Positions 55,481 through 63,973 of a DNA stretch of 64,000 nucleotides are shown here, in pieces; position 1 is the stretch's first letter; each line of letters begins with the position of its first letter. The position numbers and the translations under genes are program-made. This stretch comes from Candidatus Sulfurimonas marisnigri (GTDB lineage: Bacteria; Campylobacterota; Campylobacteria; Campylobacterales; Sulfurimonadaceae). The stretch spans positions 1,364,001-1,428,000 of the forward strand of contig NZ_CP054493.1 in NCBI RefSeq assembly GCF_015265475.1, given 5' to 3'. A model generated the notes under the pieces. That model was given only the letters and a program-made list of their open reading frames with translations. It ran no database searches and was not told where the DNA came from.

Positions 55481-55509
55481 TTGACAAATAGAAGTAAAAA
55501 ACCTATAAT
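55481..55509 (+). promoter_or_regulatory. consensus promoter of the tRNA operon
   Basis: TTGACA (55481-55486) and TATAAT (55504-55509) are exactly 17 bases apart, and the first tRNA begins 40 bases downstream. Strong stable-RNA promoters often look like this. It contrasts with the weak -35 regions elsewhere in the window. Confidence 0.75.
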
Positions 55510-55548
55510 TCCGCTCCATTAAACGCACTAGTTGCTTTTAATACGTGT

Positions 55549-55625
<77 letters not shown>

Positions 55626-55643
55626 ATTTTATAATACAAATGA

Positions 55644-55718
55644 TGGGGATTCGCCAAGTGGTAAGGCACTAGCTTTTGGTGCTAGCATTCACAGGTTCGA
55701 ATCCTGTATCCCCATCCA
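55644..55718 (+). tRNA. tRNA-Gln (TTG)
   Basis: The 75-base gene folds with anticodon TTG inside the loop TTTTGGT and stem CTAGC/GCTAG. The acceptor stem is TGGGGAT/ATCCCCA with T at the discriminator position before CCA, unlike the G of E. coli tRNA-Gln. Campylobacterota usually charge tRNA-Gln by the indirect glutamate route, which could relax that position; this is inference. The T stem is ACAGG/CCTGT. Confidence 0.96.
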
Positions 55719-55731
55719 CAACTTTCAATGT

Positions 55732-55808
<77 letters not shown>

Positions 55809-55857
55809 ATCAAACACACTTTAAATCCCACGAACAAGTAATTTTATATATTAAGAT

Positions 55858-56640
55858 CTAACTCAAACGATTTGTAATGAATCTTACTACTAAAAATACT
55901 AACATGCTAAATCCTATAATAACTGCTGCCAATGGTGCACTGTAACTAAGCCCATAACTATTGAACCTGTCAAATATAAGCACTGGTGTTGTCATTGGAT
56001 GATAAACTAAGATAACTATTGCACCAAACTCTCCAAGGCCTCTACTCCACATCATTAAAGCACCATTTATTATGTCTTTTTTTGCATTAGGTATTGTAAT
56101 TCTAAAAAATACATTAATAGGAGAAGCCCCTAATGTTCTTGCTGTTTTTTCAAGTTTGACATCTACTTTTCTAAATCCATCTTTTGCGCTATTTATTAAA
56201 AATGGAGCCGATAAGAACATCATAGCTATCATAATTCCGTACTCAGTGCCTATAAACTCTATTCCAAAAAATTTAAAAAACTCACCTATTTCAGTATCTC
56301 CAAAAGTTGTAAGAAGAGCTATACCTGCAGCAGTGTGAGGTATCATAACTGGAATATCTATTAATGACTCAACTAAACTTTTTCCAAAAAAATCATATCT
56401 TGCTATTACATAAGCAAGTGGCAAACCTGTAAAAAGTACAAAAACCATTGCCCACGCAGATACTTTCATAGTAAGGATAATAGAATCAATTGCTTCACCA
56501 TCTTTTATAGTCTCTAGTAGCTTTTCACTTCCCACACCAATAAATATTTTAATGATAGGAATGCTTAGAAAAAACACTATAATAAGCGCTAAGACTATTA
56601 ATGTAATGTTAAATAAATTGCTTTTGTTTATTGCTTTCAC
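55858..56640 (-). CDS. wtpB: tungstate/molybdate ABC transporter permease
   Basis: This is the membrane part of an oxyanion importer. The 260-residue protein has about six hydrophobic segments and the cytoplasmic EAA loop that contacts the ATPase (KLEKTARTLGASPINVFFRITIP). It starts with GTG, 21 bases after the ATPase gene. The binding protein is WtpA-like, so the system is named wtp, but a ModB assignment is equally possible from the permease alone. It ends the formate-dehydrogenase/metal cluster. Confidence 0.88.
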   Translation of the reverse strand: MKAINKSNLFNITLIVLALIIVFFLSIPIIKIFIGVGSEKLLETIKDGEAIDSIILTMKVSAWAMVFVLFTGLPLAYVIARYDFFGKSLVESLIDIPVMIPHTAAGIALLTTFGDTEIGEFFKFFGIEFIGTEYGIMIAMMFLSAPFLINSAKDGFRKVDVKLEKTARTLGASPINVFFRITIPNAKKDIINGALMMWSRGLGEFGAIVILVYHPMTTPVLIFDRFNSYGLSYSAPLAAVIIGFSMLVFLVVRFITNRLS

Positions 56641-56661
56641 TGTACTTCCTTTTTTAATAAT

Positions 56662-57648
56662 CTATATAAAACTAATATCTTTTTTATCAAACCCTATTTG
56701 GATTGTCTTTGTTCTATCTGTATAACACCCTTCATAGTCTCTTTTTAAAATTTTTATAAAAAACTGATGTTGCTTAACTTTTACAAAAAGTTTGTAATGG
56801 TCAACTATCCCCATACATTCATCAACTACTCCCTCAAAAATATAATCAGCTTGAATATCATCATCTTTAGATACTTTAATAACATTTGGATCCACAGAAT
56901 AAACCTTTGTAGAAGATTCATATCCAAGCATTGTTGCCGGAAAAATATTTTTAAAACCTAAAAATTTTGCTACTTCTATATTTGCAGGGTGATTTAAAAC
57001 ATCTTTTGCAGCACCCACTTGTTTAATCTCTCCATCCATAATAATTGCTATTTTATCAGCCAAGTAAGAAGCCTCTCTAAAGTTATGCGTTACATGTATA
57101 GTAATAACGTTATATCTTCTATGAATGTCTTTTAAACTCTTCATAATCGCATTTCTAAATGTTGGGTCAATTGCACTTAATGGCTCGTCCAAAAGTAAAA
57201 TTTTAGGTCTTGAAAATATAGCTCTTGCTATCGCTACACGTTGCTTCTCCCCACCACTTAAGTCTTGAGTATCACGCTCAAGCAAAGTTTCTAATTTTAA
57301 AAATTCAACTATATCTTTAAACAGTTCATCTGATTTTTCTATCTTTTTATATCTAGATGAGAACCTAATATTCTCTTGAACATTCAGATTTGGAAATAGT
57401 GCAAAGTCCTGATATACAAAACCGATATCTCTCTTTTCTGTTGCTACCAAAGAGATCTCTTTACCTTTATAAATTATATTTCCACTACATGTATTTAATC
57501 CGGCAATGGTCTCTAGTAACATAGTCTTTCCACTTCCGCTTTGACCAAGAAGAACAAAATACTCATTATTTTGTATATCTAGGTTTATGTCTTTAAGTGA
57601 AAAGTCACCTCTATTGCTTGATAGATTTTGTATTTTTAAATTATCCAT
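56662..57648 (-). CDS. wtpC: tungstate/molybdate ABC transporter ATPase
   Basis: The 328-residue protein has an ABC domain with Walker A GQSGSGKTMLL near residue 35, signature LSGGEKQRVAIARA, Walker B ILLLDEPLSAIDP and HVTHNF. A C-terminal region of about 100 residues (MLGYESSTKVYS onward) looks like a TOBE-type oxyanion-binding domain, which may give feedback inhibition as in ModC. It follows wtpA by 6 bases and precedes wtpB by 21. Confidence 0.9.
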   Translation of the reverse strand: MDNLKIQNLSSNRGDFSLKDINLDIQNNEYFVLLGQSGSGKTMLLETIAGLNTCSGNIIYKGKEISLVATEKRDIGFVYQDFALFPNLNVQENIRFSSRYKKIEKSDELFKDIVEFLKLETLLERDTQDLSGGEKQRVAIARAIFSRPKILLLDEPLSAIDPTFRNAIMKSLKDIHRRYNVITIHVTHNFREASYLADKIAIIMDGEIKQVGAAKDVLNHPANIEVAKFLGFKNIFPATMLGYESSTKVYSVDPNVIKVSKDDDIQADYIFEGVVDECMGIVDHYKLFVKVKQHQFFIKILKRDYEGCYTDRTKTIQIGFDKKDISFI

Positions 57649-57654
57649 TTTTTA

Positions 57655-58614
57655 TTACTTTCCAATTATGGAAGCATCTCCGGTAATAATTGCTGGAGAT
57701 ACAACTCCCTGACCATTTTTAATCATAATCTCTTGACCTTGCTCTGAAAGTACAAAGTTTACAAACTTGATTGCACCTTCTTTGTTTGCTGGTGACTTTT
57801 TATTTTGTGCAACTGTAATGCCGTAAATCATTGCTCCACCTTTTTTAGTGATGAACTGACCTGGTTTTTTTCCACTTATGTCAAACGAAGCAGTTTCATA
57901 GAACTCTTTAAACTCATTGTCTTTTAAAGAGACTTGCTTTGGCAGAGTAATATACTTTAATCCATGTTGCTCGGCAACTGACTTGTATATGAAAAGATAA
58001 TCATAAGCATTAGCTTCGATTAGTCCTAATAAATCTGTCTCTTTTGGTCTAACTATAACTTTGTTTCTATCTTCTTCACCAACTTCATATGAATCACCAT
58101 ATCCAAACAATTTATCAAAAAAACCTGGAGTTTTATAATGCTTTTCTGCAAGTATTGTTACTAATATTGACCTATATCCACATGGATCCATGTTTGGATT
58201 TGAGTGTCCAACTTTTACACCCTCTCTTAGAAAGATTTCTGGCCAGTTTTGTGCATTTATCTCATCAGCGTATTTAGCTTTTGAGGTATAAGCTATTGCC
58301 ATCTCATTAGTCGCAAATTGTGCGTTAAATTTCGCATGGTTTGGAATAAGCAAGTTGTTTATTACATTGTAATCAGCACTAGCCATTACATCAGCAGCTT
58401 TACCGATTTCAGAGATTTTTCTAGCAGCTGCCCTACTTCCACTAGCTTCTCTTTGTACATCGTACTGTGGATATTTTGCTTCAAATACTTTTTCTATTTC
58501 TGCAAATGGAACAGCTAAACTACCAGCATGAAATACAGTTATTTTCTCTTTTGCTAAAACGTTTGATGCCAATAAAGCACTTAATACTAATGTTAGTAAT
58601 ATTTTTTTATTCAT
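57655..58614 (-). CDS. wtpA: tungstate/molybdate-binding protein WtpA
   Basis: This periplasmic protein captures molybdate or tungstate. The 319-residue product has a signal peptide ending NVLAK and the WtpA/ModA hallmarks VFHAGSLAVPFAEIEKVFEAKYP, REASGSRAAARKI, ADVMASADYNVI and NPNMDPCGYRS. The first of these separates WtpA from classical ModA; tungstate preference of some WtpA proteins is established, but cannot be judged here. It starts 1 base after the moeA stop, within a continuous operon. Confidence 0.93.
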   Translation of the reverse strand: MNKKILLTLVLSALLASNVLAKEKITVFHAGSLAVPFAEIEKVFEAKYPQYDVQREASGSRAAARKISEIGKAADVMASADYNVINNLLIPNHAKFNAQFATNEMAIAYTSKAKYADEINAQNWPEIFLREGVKVGHSNPNMDPCGYRSILVTILAEKHYKTPGFFDKLFGYGDSYEVGEEDRNKVIVRPKETDLLGLIEANAYDYLFIYKSVAEQHGLKYITLPKQVSLKDNEFKEFYETASFDISGKKPGQFITKKGGAMIYGITVAQNKKSPANKEGAIKFVNFVLSEQGQEIMIKNGQGVVSPAIITGDASIIGK

Positions 58615-58615
58615 C

Positions 58616-59854
58616 TTATTTTCCTAAATTAAATAAATCTGTTTTATCTTTTGTATATAGGCAATTAAATTTAATTATCTTTACGCTCTCTTGTTCTGAG
58701 ATTGAAGCTGTTGACTCATCTGTCACAAGAATACAATTGCTTACATGTAAGACTGTAATCATCCCTGAGCCATATTTATTATCTTGGGTAACTCTATACT
58801 CTCCATTTTTATAAAAGCCAAGTACAACATTTACTCGGCCAGCTTTTGTTTTAAAACTTTTGATATTTTTTGCAATATCAATGTCATGAAAAACGCTCAA
58901 AGAGCCTTGCATTTTATTTAAAACGGGAAGTGCAAATAGATGCATGTTTACCATTGCAGTTAGAGGATTTCCCGGTAAGCACATAACGAAAGTTTTTTTC
59001 ATTTTCCCCATCATAATAGGACGACCCGGTTTTATATTTACTCCGTGAAATGCTATATCTAAACCATTTCTCTCGAAGGCCTCTGCCATAAAATCTGCAT
59101 CTCCCATAGAGATACCGCCAGTTGTGATGATTACATCATAGTTTTTAAGAGTGTCTAAAAAAGAGATAGATTTTTCCAAAGAATCAGGCACAACGTTTGT
59201 ATATGTAGCATCAAAACCTTTCTCTTTTAAAAGTGAGATAATTGCATAAGAATTACAGTTGTAAATCTCACTCTCGCTTGCATCTTCCCATGGTTCTTTT
59301 AGCTCGTTTCCAGTAGATACGACAGCTATCTTTAACTTTTTATATACACTGAGCATTGTTATACCTTGAGAGGCTAATATTGCAACCATAGCCGATGTAA
59401 AAACTTCACCTTTATTAAATAATGCATCTTCTAAAGCTTTTTCTTCACCTTTAAATCTTAAACATGAATTTTTTACAACTTTTTCTTTAATTGTAACCTC
59501 ATCATTTTTGTACTCTACAACATCTTCTATAGGGATGATAGTATCTGCATCATTTGGTACTTTTGCACCTGTCATGATTTTATAACACTCATTTTCATTT
59601 AAACACTCTACTGTGTCTTCACCAGCTAAAATTGTTTTGACAACTTTAAGTTTTTTACCTGCATCTGTTGCTTTTATGGCAAAACCATCCATGGCAGAGT
59701 TATTAAAAGATGGTAGATTCTTTATACAGGAAATATCTTGTGCTAAAATTCTTCCAATAGAATCTTGTATATGAACTATCTCCTCTATGCCAGTAATCTC
59801 TGCTATTTCTAGTGACAAAGAAACAGCATCTTTAAAATCTAAATACTTATCCAT
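58616..59854 (-). CDS. moeA: molybdopterin molybdotransferase
   Basis: MoeA inserts molybdate or tungstate into adenylylated molybdopterin to complete the cofactor. The 412 residues contain the family markers SFNNSAMDGFAI, MTGAKVPNDADTIIP, VSTGNEL, TTGGISMGDADFM and LPGNPLTAMV. Domain order is normal and length is typical. Its start overlaps the NifS-like gene end by 8 bases and wtpA follows at once, so cofactor building and metal uptake are coupled. Confidence 0.96.
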   Translation of the reverse strand: MDKYLDFKDAVSLSLEIAEITGIEEIVHIQDSIGRILAQDISCIKNLPSFNNSAMDGFAIKATDAGKKLKVVKTILAGEDTVECLNENECYKIMTGAKVPNDADTIIPIEDVVEYKNDEVTIKEKVVKNSCLRFKGEEKALEDALFNKGEVFTSAMVAILASQGITMLSVYKKLKIAVVSTGNELKEPWEDASESEIYNCNSYAIISLLKEKGFDATYTNVVPDSLEKSISFLDTLKNYDVIITTGGISMGDADFMAEAFERNGLDIAFHGVNIKPGRPIMMGKMKKTFVMCLPGNPLTAMVNMHLFALPVLNKMQGSLSVFHDIDIAKNIKSFKTKAGRVNVVLGFYKNGEYRVTQDNKYGSGMITVLHVSNCILVTDESTASISEQESVKIIKFNCLYTKDKTDLFNLGK

Positions 59855-60827
59855 GTAAAGCCTTTATCTGTCTGTAAGATTTACCTATTTTTGAAGCTAC
59901 ATGTAGAATCTCTTCACTGTTTAAATTTTTGCAAAAAGACAAAGATATAGCTTGTCTGCTTTGTAACTCTGTATAACCCATTGCTTGAATAATTCTAGAA
60001 GGACGAGAGAGACCTAAAGAGCACCCTTCCCCATTTGTTACAAAAATACTTGAAAGACTTAAGTTTCTTATTACTTCTCTCGCTTTAATCCCTTTAAGTC
60101 CAAAGTGAACAACATTATTTAGTGTTAAGTCTGAATCGACAAAGAAGATAATGTCATCTCCTAAACTCTCTTTTAAAGCATTGATAAACTCTTCTTTACA
60201 TGTAACTGCTTCCTTGTCTTTGTTTATGGCATCTGTGATAAGCTTTAGTCCTACAGTATCAATGCTCGCTAAATTTTGCTCTTTAAATAGGTTATTATGA
60301 AGTAATATTGAGTGTGTGAAATAACCGCTAAGTTTATATGCATCAAAATAAGCCACGTCACAGTGATTAGCATCTAATGTTGCTGATATATTAGAGATAA
60401 CAGTTCCACTAAAAACTTCTTTGACCTTTTGTAAATCAACCTTTACAAAAGTATCGATTATGTATGGTGAGACAAACAGATACTCCTCTTTTATAGAGCT
60501 AATCGCCTTGTAGTCAATTGTTCCATCAGGCATAAGGTTTACGTACGTAACACTAAAACCTAATGACTCATAAAGCTCGGCTGCTTGAACTACGGCTTCA
60601 CTCTCACCAAGGCTTACGGCAATGTTTGATTTGAACTCCAGCATTAAACCTAAGAAACCTTCTTTTGAAAAAGAGAAACTATGTAAAGATGAAAAGTTAA
60701 ACCTTGATGTTAAATCTTTACTCATCTCTTCAAATTTCACATTAGAATTTAAAGGCTCAATACTCAGCGTTTTTGATACTGATACATCATTTGCCTGAGG
60801 ATAATTCAAACAGTTTAATTTATACAC
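59847..60827 (-). CDS. degenerate cysteine desulfurase (NifS/IscS-like) protein
   Basis: The 326-residue protein has the outline of a class V aminotransferase but is about 60 residues short. It keeps a lysine at the PLP position (DAYKLSGYF), the loop with the sulfur-carrying cysteine (EGCSLGLSRPSRIIQAMGY) and the C-terminal helix-strand pattern. It lacks the N-terminal YLDNAATT, the usual histidine stacked on PLP (here GESEAV), the MANNE-like stretch and the conserved DAxQ (here NISAT). It starts with GTG, overlapping modE by 8 bases, and overlaps moeA by 8. A role in FdhD sulfuration is a hypothesis. Confidence 0.75.
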   Translation of the reverse strand: MYKLNCLNYPQANDVSVSKTLSIEPLNSNVKFEEMSKDLTSRFNFSSLHSFSFSKEGFLGLMLEFKSNIAVSLGESEAVVQAAELYESLGFSVTYVNLMPDGTIDYKAISSIKEEYLFVSPYIIDTFVKVDLQKVKEVFSGTVISNISATLDANHCDVAYFDAYKLSGYFTHSILLHNNLFKEQNLASIDTVGLKLITDAINKDKEAVTCKEEFINALKESLGDDIIFFVDSDLTLNNVVHFGLKGIKAREVIRNLSLSSIFVTNGEGCSLGLSRPSRIIQAMGYTELQSRQAISLSFCKNLNSEEILHVASKIGKSYRQIKALHG

Positions 60828-61194
60828 TTTGGCTCTCCTTTGTGCAATTTATAGTCTCTCCATCTGCCATAAAAATCTCTTCAAATCTTTTAGTTGAAAA
60901 ATCTCTAACTTCTTTTTCTAAGAGTTTATACTTGAGTATAAGTTCTTTTGCTTTGGGTGTTAGTGCAGTTCCGCCGGAATCTCTTCCTTTTTTAACCACC
61001 ACTAAGTCATCTTCAATATACTCTTGAAGTATCTTTATGTGAGACCAAGCTTTTTTATAGTTCATCCCAACTCTCTTGGAAGCTTCTGAGATAGAACCTG
61101 TTTCATCGATTAGTTCTAAGATTTGAGTTTTACCACCACCAAAGACTAGATGCTCATTGTCATCTTCTATCCAGGTCTTAACTTTTACTACCAT
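60820..61194 (-). CDS. modE: single-domain ModE-type molybdenum regulator
   Basis: ModE-type proteins repress molybdate transport genes when metal is sufficient. The 124-residue product has the winged-helix DNA-binding domain (LELIDETGSISEASKRVGMNYKKAWSHIKIL and GGTALTPKAKELI) and no C-terminal molbindin region. Campylobacter ModE-like proteins also lack a canonical version of it. I choose the ATG at 61194, preceded by AAGGA, over the upstream start at 61269, which would lie deep in the previous gene. It overlaps the previous gene by 17 bases and the NifS-like gene by 8. Confidence 0.88.
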   Translation of the reverse strand: MVVKVKTWIEDDNEHLVFGGGKTQILELIDETGSISEASKRVGMNYKKAWSHIKILQEYIEDDLVVVKKGRDSGGTALTPKAKELILKYKLLEKEVRDFSTKRFEEIFMADGETINCTKESQSV

Positions 61195-61564
61195 GGTGAA
61201 TCCTTGTTCTAAAACATCCAAGTTGACAATATATAACTTCAATGTCACTTTTTTTAGTAGTTGAACCAACTTTATTTAAAGAAAACTCTTGAGCTACCTC
61301 CCAGGCAGCACTACAATCTAGTTTTTTTTGGGCATTAGCTTTTGCAGATAATTTTTCATATATATCATCTCTTGCATCGCCAAAATCTTTACTGCCAAAA
61401 ACACCAAGTTCGCAGTTGTCAATTCTGATACCATGTTTTTTAGTAAGCTCAGCTATCTCTTTTGGTTCTACATGTAGCTCTCTAGCCAATTTAAAAGCAT
61501 CTAAACAATTAATCTTTCCATCATTATTTAGATATTGCTTTAAAATTTGCTCTATGTTATCCAT
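61178..61564 (-). CDS. unrecognised small protein with an internal tandem duplication
   Basis: This 128-residue cytoplasmic protein is two similar halves. Half 1 (INCLDAFKLARELHVEPKEI, then IRIDNCELGVFG) and half 2 (LDCSAAWEVAQEFSLNKVGS, then IEVIYCQLGCF) share (I/L)xCxxAxxxAxE and CxLGxF. The pattern suggests a duplicated winged-helix-like or metal-binding domain; the cysteine pairs could bind metal or sulfur. I choose the ATG at 61564 with GGAAG upstream, over the GTG at 61576. It overlaps fdhD by 8 bases and modE by 17. I recognise no family. Confidence 0.7.
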   Translation of the reverse strand: MDNIEQILKQYLNNDGKINCLDAFKLARELHVEPKEIAELTKKHGIRIDNCELGVFGSKDFGDARDDIYEKLSAKANAQKKLDCSAAWEVAQEFSLNKVGSTTKKSDIEVIYCQLGCFRTRIHHGSKS

Positions 61565-62345
61565 GAACTCTTCCACTGTGTGTATATATGTTCATTTTTC
61601 TTCCTCTAGCAAAGCCTATAAGGGTTATTCCGTGTTTATTGGCTGTTTGTACTCCAAGGTATGTCGGAGCAGTTCTAGATACCACTATGGGGATTCTATG
61701 CATAACTGCTTTTACAACCATCTCAGAACTTAGTCTTCCACTAACAAATAAAACTGATTTTGTTGTGTCAAGTCCATCTATTTTGCACTTACCAACAACT
61801 TTATCTATTGCGTTGTGTCTACCTATGTCTTCGGCAGTTACAACACTTGTATCTTCTAAAAACAGCGTTGCTTTATGAACACAACCTGTCAGTGTATACA
61901 GTTCACTATCAGCATAGAATTTTTTTACTTCATCGCTAATAGTCTCAGGGCTAATCACAAAACTAGTTTGATTAAATGGAATTTCCAGACTTCCGGCAAC
62001 ATTACCGGTAATTCCTCCACCGCAACCGCTTACTAGTGTTTTTTCTTTATATAGGTTTTGTAGTGAGTCTGTATCAACTGCTGCTTTGATATCAACTCTT
62101 AAACCATCTTCACTTACCTCTATGAATTCTACATCACTGATTTGAGTGATTACATTTTCACTCATTAAAAAGCCAATTGCATGAGCCTTTTGATCTTTGG
62201 GTATACACATCATAGATATGATCTTTTCACCATTTAGGTAAACATTTAGTCTTGCTTCTTCAATAGTTACATCTTCTACTTCTGTTATCTCATCACCATT
62301 TACTCTGTCAATGATGATTGTTTTTAAATATTTACTATTTGACAT
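61557..62345 (-). CDS. fdhD: formate dehydrogenase accessory sulfurtransferase FdhD
   Basis: FdhD moves sulfur from a cysteine desulfurase to the molybdenum (or tungsten) centre of formate dehydrogenase. The 262-residue protein contains the conserved loop SGCGGGITG near residue 107, with a single cysteine (E. coli has CxxC), TGCVHKATLF, AEDIGRHNAIDKVVG and SVLFVSGRLSSEMVVKA. It lies just downstream of the cytochrome subunit gene. A perfect 17-base palindrome precedes its ribosome site. It begins the overlapping series toward modE. Confidence 0.95.
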   Translation of the reverse strand: MSNSKYLKTIIIDRVNGDEITEVEDVTIEEARLNVYLNGEKIISMMCIPKDQKAHAIGFLMSENVITQISDVEFIEVSEDGLRVDIKAAVDTDSLQNLYKEKTLVSGCGGGITGNVAGSLEIPFNQTSFVISPETISDEVKKFYADSELYTLTGCVHKATLFLEDTSVVTAEDIGRHNAIDKVVGKCKIDGLDTTKSVLFVSGRLSSEMVVKAVMHRIPIVVSRTAPTYLGVQTANKHGITLIGFARGRKMNIYTHSGRVHG

Positions 62346-62363
62346 TTTGTCCCCTCTCTTAAC

Positions 62364-62380
62364 TATGCAAATTTTGCATA
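62364..62380. promoter_or_regulatory. perfect 8-1-8 palindrome upstream of fdhD
   Basis: TATGCAAATTTTGCATA ends 18 bases before the fdhD ATG. It is a candidate regulator site, or a hairpin in the leader. It does not match the E. coli ModE box, so the binding protein is unknown. It sits between a hairpin and the fdhD ribosome site. Confidence 0.45.
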
Positions 62381-62402
62381 TTTAAAGTCTTTAAAAAGAA
62401 CA

Positions 62403-62418
62403 CTCCACCAAAATGGAG
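62403..62418 (-). terminator. small hairpin with T-run between fdhC and fdhD
   Basis: On the minus strand CTCCA and TGGAG form a 5-base stem with a 6-base loop, followed by TGTTCTTTTTAA. This is a weak terminator or attenuator that could make fdhD and the rest of the cluster less expressed than the structural genes. Confidence 0.4.
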
Positions 62419-62437
62419 GAATGAACTAATTAATATC

Positions 62438-63334
62438 TTAAACTTCACCTTTTTCTTTTAGCTCTCTATAATAAGAACTATGAAGAACTTCAACTTCTTC
62501 TTCTTCTTTATAACCGCTTATCATACTGTGGATAGCACCCTTAATCGCAAATACTGCCATGTAGATATGTACAAAGAAAAGAGCTAAAATAGCTAATCCT
62601 AAAACATTATGAACAATAGCACTTGCTCTTAAAAAGTCAATTTGAGAGATATGGTATGTATTTAGTATTTCAAATCTAAAGTCTTGAAAATACATAGCCA
62701 CACCCGTAACTATCATTAAAAAGCCACCAAGAGTAGCTAACCAATACCAAGTTTTCTGCCCAGCATTAAATCTACCTGCAGGAACCGGCTTTTTGTCTTT
62801 ATTCAAATAACCGCCTACTATCATTAGCCACTTAATGTCATCCCAATGAAGGAACATCCATCTCAGCCACATAAAAAACATAGGTACAATACTTACTATA
62901 AAAAGAAGTGTTGAGATTGCATGAATCTCTTTATTTACTCTTACAAATTCTCCACCACCAAAAGTACTACCAAACATCATAATTAGACCAGTAGGAATAA
63001 GTAAGATAAATGATATACCTGCGATAGTATGAATAACTCTATGAAACAGAGTAAATACATAAATTTTCTTTCTATCGTGAGAGAAAATCATTGGACCAAT
63101 TACCAGATAATGTACAACGAATACAGCTGGTACTCCAAATAAAACACCCAAAAAAAGTGGTTTAAAATATGTACTTTGTAAAATAGTAAAATATTGCCCT
63201 AAATGTAATGAACCTTTTTTATCGTAACCTAGGATATTATCAATTAGATTATCACTCCATACTACACTTTCACTAGCACCAAATGCTAGTGAAGAGAGTG
63301 CGATAAGAGCGATTATGATATATTTAATTTTCAT
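62438..63334 (-). CDS. fdhC: formate dehydrogenase cytochrome b (gamma) subunit
   Basis: This 298-residue membrane subunit carries haem b and passes electrons from formate oxidation to the quinone pool. It has a leader-like N-terminal segment ending SLAFGAS and four main membrane helices. Haem-ligand histidines are expected in the FVVHYLVIGPMIF, FHRVIHTIAGISF and IVHNVLGLAILALFFVHIYM helices, which fit the family. It has a longer N-terminus than E. coli FdnI (217), as is usual for Campylobacterota. It lies 9 bases after fdhB. Confidence 0.93.
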   Translation of the reverse strand: MKIKYIIIALIALSSLAFGASESVVWSDNLIDNILGYDKKGSLHLGQYFTILQSTYFKPLFLGVLFGVPAVFVVHYLVIGPMIFSHDRKKIYVFTLFHRVIHTIAGISFILLIPTGLIMMFGSTFGGGEFVRVNKEIHAISTLLFIVSIVPMFFMWLRWMFLHWDDIKWLMIVGGYLNKDKKPVPAGRFNAGQKTWYWLATLGGFLMIVTGVAMYFQDFRFEILNTYHISQIDFLRASAIVHNVLGLAILALFFVHIYMAVFAIKGAIHSMISGYKEEEEVEVLHSSYYRELKEKGEV

Positions 63335-63343
63335 AATAATGTC

Positions 63344-63952
63344 CTATATCTTAGAACCATATGCTGTTGACCATCCATAAGGTTGTGTTTTTACGCCATG
63401 ACCAACTGACAATACTCTTTCTCTATAGATAGCAGAGATTGCTTCTGAATCACCAACAAGTAATGCTTTAGTAGCACACATAGAAGCACAAACAGGAACT
63501 TTACCCTCTGCAATTCTATTTTGTCCATAAAGCTCTCTTTCTTTATGTGAGTTAGTCTCTTGGGGACCACCAGCACACATAGTACATTTATCCATTACGC
63601 CTTTTACTCCAAAAGCACCATCCTCTGGGAATTGAGGAGCACCAAAAGGACAAGCATATAGACAGTAAGCACAGCCAATACATTTTTCTTTGTCGTGTAA
63701 AACGATACCGTCTTCTCTGATATAAAAACAATCAGTAGGACAAACTTGCTCACAAGGAGCATCTGTACAGTGCATACAAGCAATAGATAAAGAGTATTCT
63801 AATCCAGCAATACCTTCATTCATAGCAATTACTTTTCTTCTATTGATACCTGCTGGTAACTCGTGCGCTTCCGCACAAGCTACAGAACAACCATCACAAG
63901 AAATACATCTATGCTCATCACAAAAAAACTTTAATCTTGCATTTTCACTCAT
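63344..63952 (-). CDS. fdhB: formate dehydrogenase iron-sulfur (beta) subunit
   Basis: This electron-transfer subunit holds four 4Fe-4S clusters. The 202-residue protein shows four cysteine groups: FFCDEHRCISCDGCSVAC, CMHCTDAPCEQVCPTDC, CIGCAYCLYACPFGAP and CTMCAGG with CASMCATKALL. It is shorter than E. coli FdnH and lacks a C-terminal membrane helix. I choose the ATG at 63952 with AAGGAG at ideal spacing, over the TTG at 63958. The probable fdhA end lies 21 bases upstream. Confidence 0.95.
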   Translation of the reverse strand: MSENARLKFFCDEHRCISCDGCSVACAEAHELPAGINRRKVIAMNEGIAGLEYSLSIACMHCTDAPCEQVCPTDCFYIREDGIVLHDKEKCIGCAYCLYACPFGAPQFPEDGAFGVKGVMDKCTMCAGGPQETNSHKERELYGQNRIAEGKVPVCASMCATKALLVGDSEAISAIYRERVLSVGHGVKTQPYGWSTAYGSKI

Positions 63953-63973
63953 AACCAACTCCTTACGCGTATT

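Noticed and set aside
61195-61269. Longer ModE start at 61269
   Set aside because: The extra 25 residues do not look like ModE and lie within the preceding gene; AAGGA precedes the ATG at 61194.
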